A stretch of DNA of 27,763 nt from an uncultured Mucilaginibacter sp. (lineage in GTDB: Bacteria > Bacteroidota > Bacteroidia > Sphingobacteriales > Sphingobacteriaceae). The notes beneath the pieces were generated by a model that worked only from the letters and a program-made list of their open reading frames with translations, searched no databases and was not told the origin of the DNA. Both the position numbers and the translations under genes were made by a program. Location of the stretch: the NCBI RefSeq assembly GCF_946479965.1, contig NZ_CAMLHX010000054.1, positions 1-27,763 on the forward strand. The letters run 5' to 3'. Of the stretch, positions 9,218 to 16,331 are shown piece after piece. The first letter of the stretch is position 1; the number at the start of each line of letters is the position of its first letter.

Positions 9218-9949
9218 TTAGATTCTTATCTTCTCTCCCACTCTAACCCCAATTGCAGAACCATTGGCAAAAAAAGTGGAGTGGGGTTTTCCCTGTAAAT
9301 AAGGCACAAAGGCATCGCCGTACAGAGCGGCAACATCGGCATCAAAAACAAAATCAGTAACCGCGCGGGTTTGCCACGAAATATGCTCTACCTGGTACTG
9401 CATGGTTGTTGTTGCATCCCAAATATTATAGCCCCAGTAATGCTCAAAAATAAACTCTTCGGGGCTGCCGGGTGCTATATCAGCTAATTCCTCCATCACG
9501 GTTGCCCCTAACTTATTCCATCGCCCGTTAAGCTGCCATTCGTATAAATATTGCGTGCCGTGGCCTACAGTGGTGACCGAGCTGCGCATAGGCAGAGCAC
9601 GATAATGCTCACGATATAAATTATTGGCAATTAAAGCTATGGCGCGTTTAGGAACCAGTTCGCTTATAAAAACGGCGCCGCGTTTCCATACATTGCCATC
9701 AAAATAGCGTACGTAAAAACGCAGGTTAACTTCTTCAAAATTGATGTGCAAAGGCCAGCGTACGCCCAAAACCCTCGTATCGTCAAACAGAAAACCCACC
9801 ATGCTGACCAAAGCCTTGCCCTCCCAAAGATCAAGTTCGGTACCGGCCGGGGTGTACGGTTTCAGGATAGCCGGATCCACCTCATAATTGAGCATGATCA
9901 GGTTAAGCCAGTTGGCTGTTAGAAAGGATTTTGCTGGCATGTTATTCAT
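9218..9949 (-). CDS. DUF2071 (YqjF-like) protein
   Basis: A 243-residue soluble protein of the DUF2071/YqjF family, which has an acetoacetate-decarboxylase-like beta-cone fold; no catalytic role is established and none is assigned here. Family features seen are the N-terminal FLTANWLNLIMLNYEVDPAI with LKPYTPAGTELD, the central VGFLFDDTRVLGVRWPLHINFEEVNLRFYVR, and GAVFISELVPKRAIALIANNLYREHY. There is no signal peptide. An alternative start is the ATG three codons in (MPAKSF). It lies 39 nt downstream of the LysE-type gene on the same strand and is probably co-transcribed. A short hairpin sits immediately before its start codon. Confidence 0.85.
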   Translation of the reverse strand: MNNMPAKSFLTANWLNLIMLNYEVDPAILKPYTPAGTELDLWEGKALVSMVGFLFDDTRVLGVRWPLHINFEEVNLRFYVRYFDGNVWKRGAVFISELVPKRAIALIANNLYREHYRALPMRSSVTTVGHGTQYLYEWQLNGRWNKLGATVMEELADIAPGSPEEFIFEHYWGYNIWDATTTMQYQVEHISWQTRAVTDFVFDADVAALYGDAFVPYLQGKPHSTFFANGSAIGVRVGEKIRI

Positions 9950-9952
9950 CTA

Positions 9953-9969
9953 ATCCCTTTTTTAGGGAT
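9953..9969 (-). promoter_or_regulatory. hairpin next to the DUF2071 start codon
   Basis: Read on the minus strand: ATCCCT, loop AAAAA, AGGGAT, then TAG and ATG. The AGGGA half would be the only Shine-Dalgarno-like sequence for the start at 9949 and is buried in the stem, so the structure could limit translation; it could instead be a weak terminator of the upstream gene. Confidence 0.35.
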
Positions 9970-9988
9970 CGTGACACTTTCTTTATAT

Positions 9989-10696
9989 CTAAAACAGCTT
10001 TATCTCTGCAAACGGACGATGCCCGCCAAATGTAGTTTGTGCCTGGGCAGGCGGGGCCGGAAAAATATAGTGCGTTACCAACTTATCAACCAATACCAAC
10101 GACGCGATGATAAGCGCCACACCGGCAACCTGGTTAAGGCGGTGTACTAATTTGGCCGATACCCTGTCTCGCAGTTTATTGGCGTAAAACGCTTTTGTGG
10201 TATCTAACCCAAACTGAACTACCAGCACTGTTAAAAACATAACAGCAATTTTATAGCCTCGAGTGGGATCACTTGCATGGAAAATTGTACTGGCTGTACC
10301 TATAACGGTTATCCAATGAAACAACAGCGTCGGGTTAAAAATGCACATCAAAAACCCCTTTAAAAAATAGCCGTAGCGCCTAAGTCCCGTTGGCTGATCG
10401 TTATTATAGTTGATCTTTACTTTTTTGATGATATAGCGTATACCTACTACGAACAGAATAATACTGCCCACAACGCCTGCAACGGTTTTTGTTTGGGCAG
10501 ATACATCAAACAACTGCGAACCAAACAGAATGGCCCCTACAAACACGATATCGCTGCAAACAACGCCCAGGGCCATGTAGATACCTGCATGGAAGCCCCG
10601 CTCAATACTGGTTTTAATTAATGCAAAAAAAACCGGGCCGGTTAAAAACGTCAACACTATTCCAATCCCAATCCCCGAAATAACAGCCTCTATCAT
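9989..10696 (-). CDS. LysE/RhtB-family amino acid exporter
   Basis: A 235-residue inner-membrane protein with about six hydrophobic helices. The N-terminus IGIGIVLTFLTGPVFFALIKTSIERGF matches the LysE/RhtB signature GPxxxxxxxxxxxxG, and CIFNPTLLFHWITV matches the conserved NP-containing helix. Family members export amino acids or related small metabolites; the substrate cannot be inferred. A charged cytoplasmic loop (about 88-108) separates helices 3 and 4, and the tail after the last helix (from FPAPPAQAQ) is proline- and alanine-rich. It is upstream of the DUF2071 gene in the same direction and divergent from the sugar MFS gene. Confidence 0.87.
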   Translation of the reverse strand: MIEAVISGIGIGIVLTFLTGPVFFALIKTSIERGFHAGIYMALGVVCSDIVFVGAILFGSQLFDVSAQTKTVAGVVGSIILFVVGIRYIIKKVKINYNNDQPTGLRRYGYFLKGFLMCIFNPTLLFHWITVIGTASTIFHASDPTRGYKIAVMFLTVLVVQFGLDTTKAFYANKLRDRVSAKLVHRLNQVAGVALIIASLVLVDKLVTHYIFPAPPAQAQTTFGGHRPFAEIKLF

Positions 10697-10836
10697 TTAT
10701 TAGGTTTACTTTGATGAAGAATGCGAATATCTGTCTAATATCATAAACAACCAAACATAAAATACTACATATGTATTAACTAATCTTTGTATAATTAATT
10801 TTAAATGGCTGTAATTATAAAAAATGGTTTATGTTA

Positions 10837-10854
10837 GTGTTGGAATCCCAACAT
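10837..10854 (+). promoter_or_regulatory. small hairpin in the MFS leader
   Basis: GTGTTGG, loop AATC, CCAACAT: a 6-bp perfect stem plus a G-T closing pair, ending 17 nt before the MFS start. It lies in an AT-rich 175-nt divergent region. The role is unknown. Confidence 0.3.
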
Positions 10855-10871
10855 AATATCAATAACAAAAA

Positions 10872-12512
10872 ATGAAAGAAAGCGGGTCAAAAAATTACAG
10901 ATTAGCACTATACACTGTTATTACAGTATTTTTCTTTTGGGGATTTTTAGCCGCTTCTAACGGCATATTTATACCCTTTTGTAAAGAGCATTTTAAATTA
11001 ACACAGTTTGAATCGCAGCTGATAGATTATACTTTTTATGGCGGTTATTTTATCGGTTCGCTTATACTATACTTCGCGTCGCAAATTAGCAAGGTTGATA
11101 TTTTAAATAAGCTAGGCTATAAAAACGGAATTATTATAGGGCTTGTTATTTCTGCAATAGGCGCCTTGAGTATGATACCGTCTGTTAACTCAGGTTCATT
11201 CCCGCTTATTTTATTTTCATTTTTTATTATCGCTATAGGTTTCTCGCTACAACAAACCGCAGCCAATCCGTTCGTAATTGTTTTAGGTCCGCCCGAAACA
11301 GGCTCCAACCGCCTGAACCTGGCGGGCAGTTTAGGCAATATCGGTGGTATAACAGGGCCTCTTGTTGTTAAACTGCTTTTATTCGGATCGGCTACATCTC
11401 AAATAAAAGGAGCCCAGGTTGAAATAACTGCTATCAATACGCTATACTATATATTGGCCGGATTGTTTATTGCTGTCGCGATATTTTATAGAGTATCCGA
11501 TCTACCCAAAGCAACCAGCGACGAAAAGACCGAAGCAAGTACCAAGGCCAATTTACCTTTGGCTATTTTATTTATTGCGTTCCTGCTTATTCTGGTTGCC
11601 GACCCTATAAGTACTAAAACAGGTATCCCAAGTCAGTATTTCGTTTATGCCTCACTTGTTATCATTCTTACAACATTAGTGGGCACTATTTTCGCATCTG
11701 CAAAAAACAAAGCAGGCTGGGGCGCCATGCAATATCCGCAGTTAATTTTAGGCATGATAGCCATTTTTACCTACGTGGGCACCGAAGTTACCATACAAAG
11801 TAATTTAGGTTCGTTACTTAAAACGCCCGAGTTTGGCTCGTTTACTGAATCGCAGGCAGCGCCGTTTGTATCATTATACTGGGGCAGCTTACTAATAGGC
11901 CGCTTTACAGGCTCAATAGATAGTTTCAATTTATCGCAAAAGGTGAAGAATATTTTAACCGTTTTGATGCCTTTTATGGCATTCGGATTGGTACTGCTGG
12001 TTAACCATTCCTTAGGCGAAAATGTAAGCAATCTTTATATCTACGTTATAAGCGTGGCAATATTGGCGGTAGCTTTTTATATAGGCAGGCAAAAACCTAC
12101 CCTAACCTGCATGGTAATGGGTTTGCTTGGTGTGGCTTTTATGCTGGTGGGGTTGTTTACAGATGGCATGGTAGCCACGTTTGCGTTTATAAGCGGCGGC
12201 TTGTGCTGCTCTATTATGTGGCCCTCTATTTTCTCGCTGGCCATTACCGGTTTAGGCAAATACGCCAGTCAGGGTTCGGCTTTTTTAATTATGATGATAT
12301 TAGGCGGCGCAATTATCCCTCCCTTGCAGGGTAAAATTGCCGATGGCAGCAACAATGTTATACCGGGCATGAGCGGGCTCCACTTCTCGTACATTATACC
12401 GGCGCTGGGTTTTGCGTACATTGCTTATTTTGCCTGGAAGGTTAGCATCGAATTAAAAAAGCAAGGGTTTGATATTGACCAATCGCCTTCTACCAAAAGC
12501 ACAGGCCATTAA
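10872..12512 (+). CDS. sugar MFS transporter, FucP/GluP-like
   Basis: Inner-membrane major facilitator of the fucose/glucose-galactose:H+ symporter group. The N-terminus ITVFFFWGFLAASNGIFIPF followed by the YTFYGGYFIGSL helix is typical, as are QQTAANPFV, AGSLGNIGG and the later GSLLIGRFTG. The conserved C-terminal MWPSIFSLAITGLG and GGAIIPPLQGKIAD are present. At 546 residues it is about 100 longer than FucP; two additional hydrophobic segments (LPLAILFIAFLLILV and YFVYASLVIILTTLVG) sit between the two six-helix halves. No sugar-utilisation operon surrounds it, so the substrate is open. The downstream dCMP deaminase gene is 48 nt away with no terminator visible. Confidence 0.87.
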   Translation: MKESGSKNYRLALYTVITVFFFWGFLAASNGIFIPFCKEHFKLTQFESQLIDYTFYGGYFIGSLILYFASQISKVDILNKLGYKNGIIIGLVISAIGALSMIPSVNSGSFPLILFSFFIIAIGFSLQQTAANPFVIVLGPPETGSNRLNLAGSLGNIGGITGPLVVKLLLFGSATSQIKGAQVEITAINTLYYILAGLFIAVAIFYRVSDLPKATSDEKTEASTKANLPLAILFIAFLLILVADPISTKTGIPSQYFVYASLVIILTTLVGTIFASAKNKAGWGAMQYPQLILGMIAIFTYVGTEVTIQSNLGSLLKTPEFGSFTESQAAPFVSLYWGSLLIGRFTGSIDSFNLSQKVKNILTVLMPFMAFGLVLLVNHSLGENVSNLYIYVISVAILAVAFYIGRQKPTLTCMVMGLLGVAFMLVGLFTDGMVATFAFISGGLCCSIMWPSIFSLAITGLGKYASQGSAFLIMMILGGAIIPPLQGKIADGSNNVIPGMSGLHFSYIIPALGFAYIAYFAWKVSIELKKQGFDIDQSPSTKSTGH

Positions 12513-12560
12513 CCTGCACCATATTGTTAATCGCCCTTATAACTGTTAGATATTTACCAC

Positions 12561-13025
12561 ATGAAACCAAGTTTTGATCATATATTTATGAAGTTGGCTA
12601 CCGACCTTGCCCTGCGCTCGCATTGCGTAAAGGCACACGTTGGTGCTGTTTTGGCACGCGATACGCGCATTATATCCATAGGTTATAACGGACCGCCGGC
12701 AGGCACGCATAATTGCGACGAAGAATGGCCCGAAACCGGCTGCGCCCGCGACTCGAAAGGTAGTTGTTCGCTGGCCCTACACGCCGAGCAGAACGCTATA
12801 TTATACGCTGTAAAGAATGGTGCGAGGCTTGAAGGCGCTACGCTTTATACCACGCTATCTCCTTGCATAGCCTGTGCACGACTCATCTTTTCCGCCGGGA
12901 TTACGCAGGTTTATTACAACAAGTCGTACGCGCAATACAAAGGCATTCCCAGCGATGAAGGTGTTGATTTTTTAAACAGGTTTGGGGTACCGACGATGAA
13001 GCTAGAGGATGAAGTCATTAGCTAA
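12561..13025 (+). CDS. dCMP deaminase family protein (ComEB-like)
   Basis: Zinc-dependent cytidine/deoxycytidylate deaminase-fold enzyme of 154 residues, cytosolic, expected to convert dCMP to dUMP for dTTP synthesis. The zinc and proton-shuttle motif HAEQNA (His74, Glu76) and the SPCIACARLI motif (Cys102, Cys105) are complete. The family-specific insertion with extra zinc ligands is seen as NGPPAGTHNCDEEWPETGC. The allosteric-type dCMP deaminase layout is supported, but strict substrate choice cannot be proved from motifs. The gene overlaps the next one by 17 nt. Confidence 0.9.
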   Translation: MKPSFDHIFMKLATDLALRSHCVKAHVGAVLARDTRIISIGYNGPPAGTHNCDEEWPETGCARDSKGSCSLALHAEQNAILYAVKNGARLEGATLYTTLSPCIACARLIFSAGITQVYYNKSYAQYKGIPSDEGVDFLNRFGVPTMKLEDEVIS

Positions 13026-13404
13026 ATTTATTTTAGTTTATTTCGCTTGCTTTTTTGTAGCGGTGGTGATAGCTGTACTTTTTATTGAAGATCCGAGTAG
13101 AGAAATGTTGGGTTTAACAATAGCAGGTTGCTTATTGTACGTTGTTGCAAGTTCAATTGTCTGGCTTATTATTTATTATTCTATATTAAATAAAATAGAA
13201 AATACCAACGCCCGGTTTATCGCATCTTTGGTATCAGGTTTTGTTTTATTAGATGGGTTTCTTTACCTGACTGACGGCGGAACCGCAAACCCAAAGTTCT
13301 TTTTATACATCAACGCCATTCATTTGCTTTGTTTCTTAACAGCTTTCGCTCTATCTCGAAAAAAGGAAAGAAATCACACAGAAAATACGATAATAACGGA
13401 TTAA
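13009..13404 (+). CDS. small four-helix membrane protein, unknown
   Basis: A 131-residue protein with four predicted membrane helices: about 5-25 (FILVYFACFFVAVVIAVLFI), 35-57 (LTIAGCLLYVVASSIVWLII), 70-88 (IASLVSGFVLLDGFLYL) and 98-116 (FFLYINAIHLLCFLTAFAL), ending in a basic then polar tail KKERNHTENT. I do not recognise a family. Its ATG lies inside the dCMP deaminase gene (17-nt overlap), so translation is probably coupled. Its stop is only 3 nt from the convergent cmk stop. Lower A/T-rich codon choice in the helices simply reflects hydrophobic content. No functional link to deoxynucleotide metabolism can be claimed beyond the overlap. Confidence 0.7.
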   Translation: MKSLAKFILVYFACFFVAVVIAVLFIEDPSREMLGLTIAGCLLYVVASSIVWLIIYYSILNKIENTNARFIASLVSGFVLLDGFLYLTDGGTANPKFFLYINAIHLLCFLTAFALSRKKERNHTENTIITD

Positions 13405-13407
13405 TTC

Positions 13408-14082
13408 TTACCCTAAAAACGGCTTTACCTTGCCAATAGCAAACTCCAATTGCTCTTCGGGAGTAAGTTCAGTATTATCCAAAATAATGGCATCGTCGGC
13501 ACGTGTAAGGGGACTTTCGGCACGGGTAGTATCCTGGTAATCGCGGTGAGCCAGGTTCTCAAATACCTCTTCTAAACTGATCTCAGGATTTTTAGGAAGC
13601 AATTCTTTATATCTACGCTCGGCACGTATTAAGGGGTCGGCGGTCATAAAAAATTTAACCTGTGCGTCAGGGAAAACAACGGTACCAATATCGCGGCCGT
13701 CCATCACAACATGTTTTGATTTGCCCATGCGCTGCTGCTGCCTCACCATCTCAACCCGCACATCATGCAACGCAGCAACACTACTTACCAGGTCAGATAC
13801 CGGCATTAACCTGATCTCTTCAGACACCTCTTCATCGTTCAGCGTTATATGTGTCTGATAATCGCGCGAATGGAAATTAAGATGCACATTTTTGAGCGCT
13901 TCTTTTATCTGATGTTCATCCGTAAGGTCTACATTGTTCCGCAAAAAGTATAACGCTACGGCACGGTACATAGCGCCGCTGTCAACATAAATAAAGTGTA
14001 GCTCTTTTGCCAGAGCTTTTGCCAGCGTACTTTTTCCGCACGAAGAATAGCCGTCAATGGCTACCATAATATTGCTGCTCAT
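13408..14082 (-). CDS. cmk: cytidylate kinase
   Basis: Cytosolic kinase that phosphorylates CMP and dCMP with ATP. The P-loop GYSSCGKST is at residues 11-19 (the usual form is GPAGSGKST, so the loop is a phylum-type variant). VDSGAMYRAVAL (34-45) is the CMP-binding signature, with MDGRDIGTVVFPDA and FMTADPLIRAERRYKEL typical of the NMP and lid regions, and RDYQDTTRAESPLTRADDAI completing the C-terminal half. At 224 residues it is full length. It is divergent from arfB and convergent with the small membrane protein. A -7-like TATCTTAG lies 6 nt before its ATG. Confidence 0.95.
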   Translation of the reverse strand: MSSNIMVAIDGYSSCGKSTLAKALAKELHFIYVDSGAMYRAVALYFLRNNVDLTDEHQIKEALKNVHLNFHSRDYQTHITLNDEEVSEEIRLMPVSDLVSSVAALHDVRVEMVRQQQRMGKSKHVVMDGRDIGTVVFPDAQVKFFMTADPLIRAERRYKELLPKNPEISLEEVFENLAHRDYQDTTRAESPLTRADDAIILDNTELTPEEQLEFAIGKVKPFLG

Positions 14083-14088
14083 GTGGCG

Positions 14089-14096
14089 CTAAGATA
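14089..14096 (-). promoter_or_regulatory. -7-like element of cmk
   Basis: Minus strand TATCTTAG (one mismatch to TAnnTTTG), then CGCCAC and the ATG at 14082. The 6-nt spacing implies a very short or absent leader. No -33 box is evident. Confidence 0.35.
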
Positions 14097-14184
14097 ATAA
14101 ATTTTGGCGAGTCTCTGGTTGGGTTGCGCGTACAATTGTGTTTAAATTACACCATTCATTTAATCAATCCGTTCATCTATTTAC

Positions 14185-14192
14185 TAAATTCG
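14185..14192 (+). promoter_or_regulatory. -7-like element of arfB
   Basis: TAAATTCG (one mismatch to TAnnTTTG), followed by CGCC and the ATG at 14197. It mirrors the arrangement at cmk on the opposite strand. Confidence 0.33.
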
Positions 14193-14196
14193 CGCC

Positions 14197-14607
14197 ATGA
14201 ATTTTTCAAAACCGGCTCTGGCAAAAGAGGTGAGCTACAAAACATCCCGCAGCGGCGGCAAAGGCGGACAAAACGTAAATAAAGTTTCTACCAAAGTGGA
14301 GCTTTTATTTTCTGTGGATGATTCTGCGCTTTTTACTGATGATGAAAAATTATTAATAAAAGAAAAACTGCAATCGCGCTTTAATAAAGATGGTTATATA
14401 CAGGTTATATGTGACGAAGAGCGCAGCCAGCTTTTGAATAAGGAAATTGCTTTAGAACGTTTGTGCGTATTGCTTGTTCGATCATTACAAAAGCCAAAGC
14501 CCCGCAAAGCCACAAAAGTGAGCAAACAAGCTAAAGAAGCCCGCCTTGCCGGTAAAAAGCTTAATGCGCAAAAAAAGGAAAACCGCAAGAAGAATTTCGA
14601 GGCTTAA
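14197..14607 (+). CDS. arfB: alternative ribosome-rescue factor ArfB (peptidyl-tRNA hydrolase)
   Basis: A 136-residue release-factor-like protein that hydrolyses peptidyl-tRNA on stalled ribosomes. The catalytic motif GGQ is at residues 23-25 in RSGGKGGQNVNKVSTKVEL. It lacks codon-recognition domains, and the C-terminal tail from about 100 (PKPRKATKVSKQAKEARLAG) is strongly basic, as needed to enter the empty mRNA channel. This combination separates ArfB from RF1/RF2. The stop overlaps the convergent LpxR-like stop by 3-4 nt within TTAATTAA. It is a single-gene unit, divergent from cmk. Confidence 0.93.
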   Translation: MNFSKPALAKEVSYKTSRSGGKGGQNVNKVSTKVELLFSVDDSALFTDDEKLLIKEKLQSRFNKDGYIQVICDEERSQLLNKEIALERLCVLLVRSLQKPKPRKATKVSKQAKEARLAGKKLNAQKKENRKKNFEA

Positions 14608-15557
14608 TTAAAGCGGTAAAGTAAAGTAATACTTGCCCATTGCTGGCTGTAATGCTGAGGTTTTACAGCGGCTGTAGGAAAATAGGCCGTATAATCAATC
14701 ACCCATCGTTTACTAACAAAAGATACACCTACCTGGTTGCTGAATATAGCACGATTAGGCACACGTGTAACCTCAATTGAGCCCGCCGGTTGTTTACTGA
14801 ACAATCCACCCTCAATTGTAGCATCATACGCTACATAACTAAACTGTGGTTTATAATGTAAAAAGAATTCGCCCTTGCTTTCCTTCGGAGCATTTTCATT
14901 CTTGATAGCCGTACTTTGAGTGCTGATAGAATTGAATAACTGACCCAACTTTCCTAAACGAAAAAGCGGCCCTACTCCTGCCCCGTTAAAACCTGTTCCT
15001 AAATTTCCGTACGCACTTACAGAAACGTCAAACGCGTCATTGCGCATAAGCAGGCGGTTATACTCGGCAGAAAGATTTAACTGGAACGCATTTTGGATTT
15101 GATATTTCCAGCCATTAATGGGATAAAAGCCAAAAGTATCGTGAATAAACTTTTGTGTTCCTTCGCCGTCTGCATCCGGGCCTATTACGCCAATTTGTGC
15201 GCCGAGTTTAAGATTGCTTTCATTCTTATAAAGCAAATTTAAAGATGCTCCTGCATATAAATATCCCGCAAAAGGCCTGTCAACAGTAGCAGCCGAAGGG
15301 ATGTTACCCGTTTGCGGATTATATATTTTTTGCCCCAGCTCAAAGCCCAGCACTTTGTTTTGCAGTGCCGCGTTATTGCCGGTTTTTAAGGCATGCCTGT
15401 AAAATAAAAAGATGCCATCCGTATAATAACGATCTGATCCCTGTAACAGGTACGAATCATTATCAGTCTGCAGCCCAATCTCGCTGCTGTGTTGGGCAAA
15501 AACTGTTGTGGATATTGCCGTAAGGCTTATTAGTAGACAAAATAGCTTAACTCTCAT
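14604..15557 (-). CDS. LpxR-like lipid A deacylase, outer-membrane barrel
   Basis: Probable outer-membrane beta-barrel of the LpxR/DUF2219 family, whose characterised members remove the 3'-acyloxyacyl chain of lipid A. The start at 15557 gives the signal peptide MRVKLFCLLISLTAIS...VFAQ; the in-frame ATG at 15596 is rejected since a -7-like element lies between them. Family hallmarks are the N-terminal TDNDSYLLQGSDRYYTDGIFL (Asn-Asp catalytic pair and the TDG turn), RPFAGYLYAG, and QKFIHDTFGFYPINGWKYQ, which carries the conserved His and GW. The protein ends in an aromatic-rich strand with terminal Phe-Asn. It follows the barrel-like 15599-16279 gene in the same direction. Activity on lipid A is inferred from the family. 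Confidence 0.83.
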   Translation of the reverse strand: MRVKLFCLLISLTAISTTVFAQHSSEIGLQTDNDSYLLQGSDRYYTDGIFLFYRHALKTGNNAALQNKVLGFELGQKIYNPQTGNIPSAATVDRPFAGYLYAGASLNLLYKNESNLKLGAQIGVIGPDADGEGTQKFIHDTFGFYPINGWKYQIQNAFQLNLSAEYNRLLMRNDAFDVSVSAYGNLGTGFNGAGVGPLFRLGKLGQLFNSISTQSTAIKNENAPKESKGEFFLHYKPQFSYVAYDATIEGGLFSKQPAGSIEVTRVPNRAIFSNQVGVSFVSKRWVIDYTAYFPTAAVKPQHYSQQWASITLLYRFN

Positions 15558-15573
15558 GGTTTTAATTAGCACC

Positions 15574-15581
15574 CAAAAGTA
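15574..15581 (-). promoter_or_regulatory. -7 element of the LpxR-like gene
   Basis: Minus strand TACTTTTG is an exact TAnnTTTG match, 16 nt before the ATG at 15557 and downstream of the rejected ATG at 15596, so it helps to decide the start. Confidence 0.42.
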
Positions 15582-15598
15582 GTAAAAGCCTTTCAAAT

Positions 15599-16279
15599 TT
15601 AATTCTGATTTTGTTTTGGTGATAGAATACTTTCGGTACTTTTCAATTTAGCACGCTTACCCTTAAAAGTATAACCTACACCGATGCCTGCGTGTGGAAC
15701 GAAAAATATGGCGCTGTAAAATATATCAGCATTTAACCGGAAATTGAATCCGCCTTTGAGCGGCTGGTAGCGGTATCCAGCGGTAACTGTATTGACGAAT
15801 TTATATTGATTACCCTGCTTGCTAATAGGAAATAAATTGTTGGATGATCCTCTCCCGCCGTTAAACATGGTAAATGTAGTACCTACACCAAACTCTGCAA
15901 AGTGGCTTTTTTTTCCTAATAGGTAATTTAATTGTACCGGCAAAGTAAAATACTTTTTAAGATTTGGTGGGTTATAGTAAAGATCTGAAGGAAACGGCGA
16001 AACAAACGTATGTTCAAAATACCCTGCACCTATCCGTAAACCAAGTCCGCTTCGGCGCTTGTTAAAACGGGTGTCATAATTGAGTGTGAACCACCAGCCA
16101 GCACCACCGGCTTCAATAAAAATGTTCTCCGCACGTATTTTTTTTAACGAATCGATCTTAAGGGAATCCGTTTTTGCTTTTGACGCGCTATCAGCTACTA
16201 TTATTTGCGCGTCAGTATTAAATAGGAAAAGCAGGGCTAATAAAAGTGATAAGATGAGTTTTAAACAGATATATTTCAT
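15599..16279 (-). CDS. outer-membrane beta-barrel-like protein, unknown function
   Basis: A 226-residue exported protein. The signal peptide MKYICLKLILSLLLALLFLF...TDAQ is clear, followed by a short SKAKTDSLKIDSLKK linker. From about residue 50 on, alternating hydrophobic and polar strands with Gly and aromatic residues (ENIFIEAGGAGWWFTLNYDTRF, SGLGLRIGAGYFEH, HFAEFGVGTTFTMF, VNTVTAGYRYQPLKGGFNFRLNADIFY, PHAGIGVGYTF) suggest an 8-stranded barrel. It resembles general Bacteroidota outer-membrane proteins, without a specific name. It lies 41 nt upstream of the LpxR-like start, which has its own promoter-like element, and 52 nt downstream of the lon stop. A TATATTTC (-7-like) lies 18 nt before its ATG. 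Confidence 0.78.
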   Translation of the reverse strand: MKYICLKLILSLLLALLFLFNTDAQIIVADSASKAKTDSLKIDSLKKIRAENIFIEAGGAGWWFTLNYDTRFNKRRSGLGLRIGAGYFEHTFVSPFPSDLYYNPPNLKKYFTLPVQLNYLLGKKSHFAEFGVGTTFTMFNGGRGSSNNLFPISKQGNQYKFVNTVTAGYRYQPLKGGFNFRLNADIFYSAIFFVPHAGIGVGYTFKGKRAKLKSTESILSPKQNQN

Positions 16280-16331
16280 GACAGGGTTTAATTGTCCGAA
16301 ATATATCTATTTAATGTTTGATGGCAAATAA

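Noticed and set aside
15558..15596. 13-codon extension of the LpxR-like protein
   Set aside because: The exact -7 match at 15574-15581 lies inside it, and the signal peptide starts naturally at 15557.
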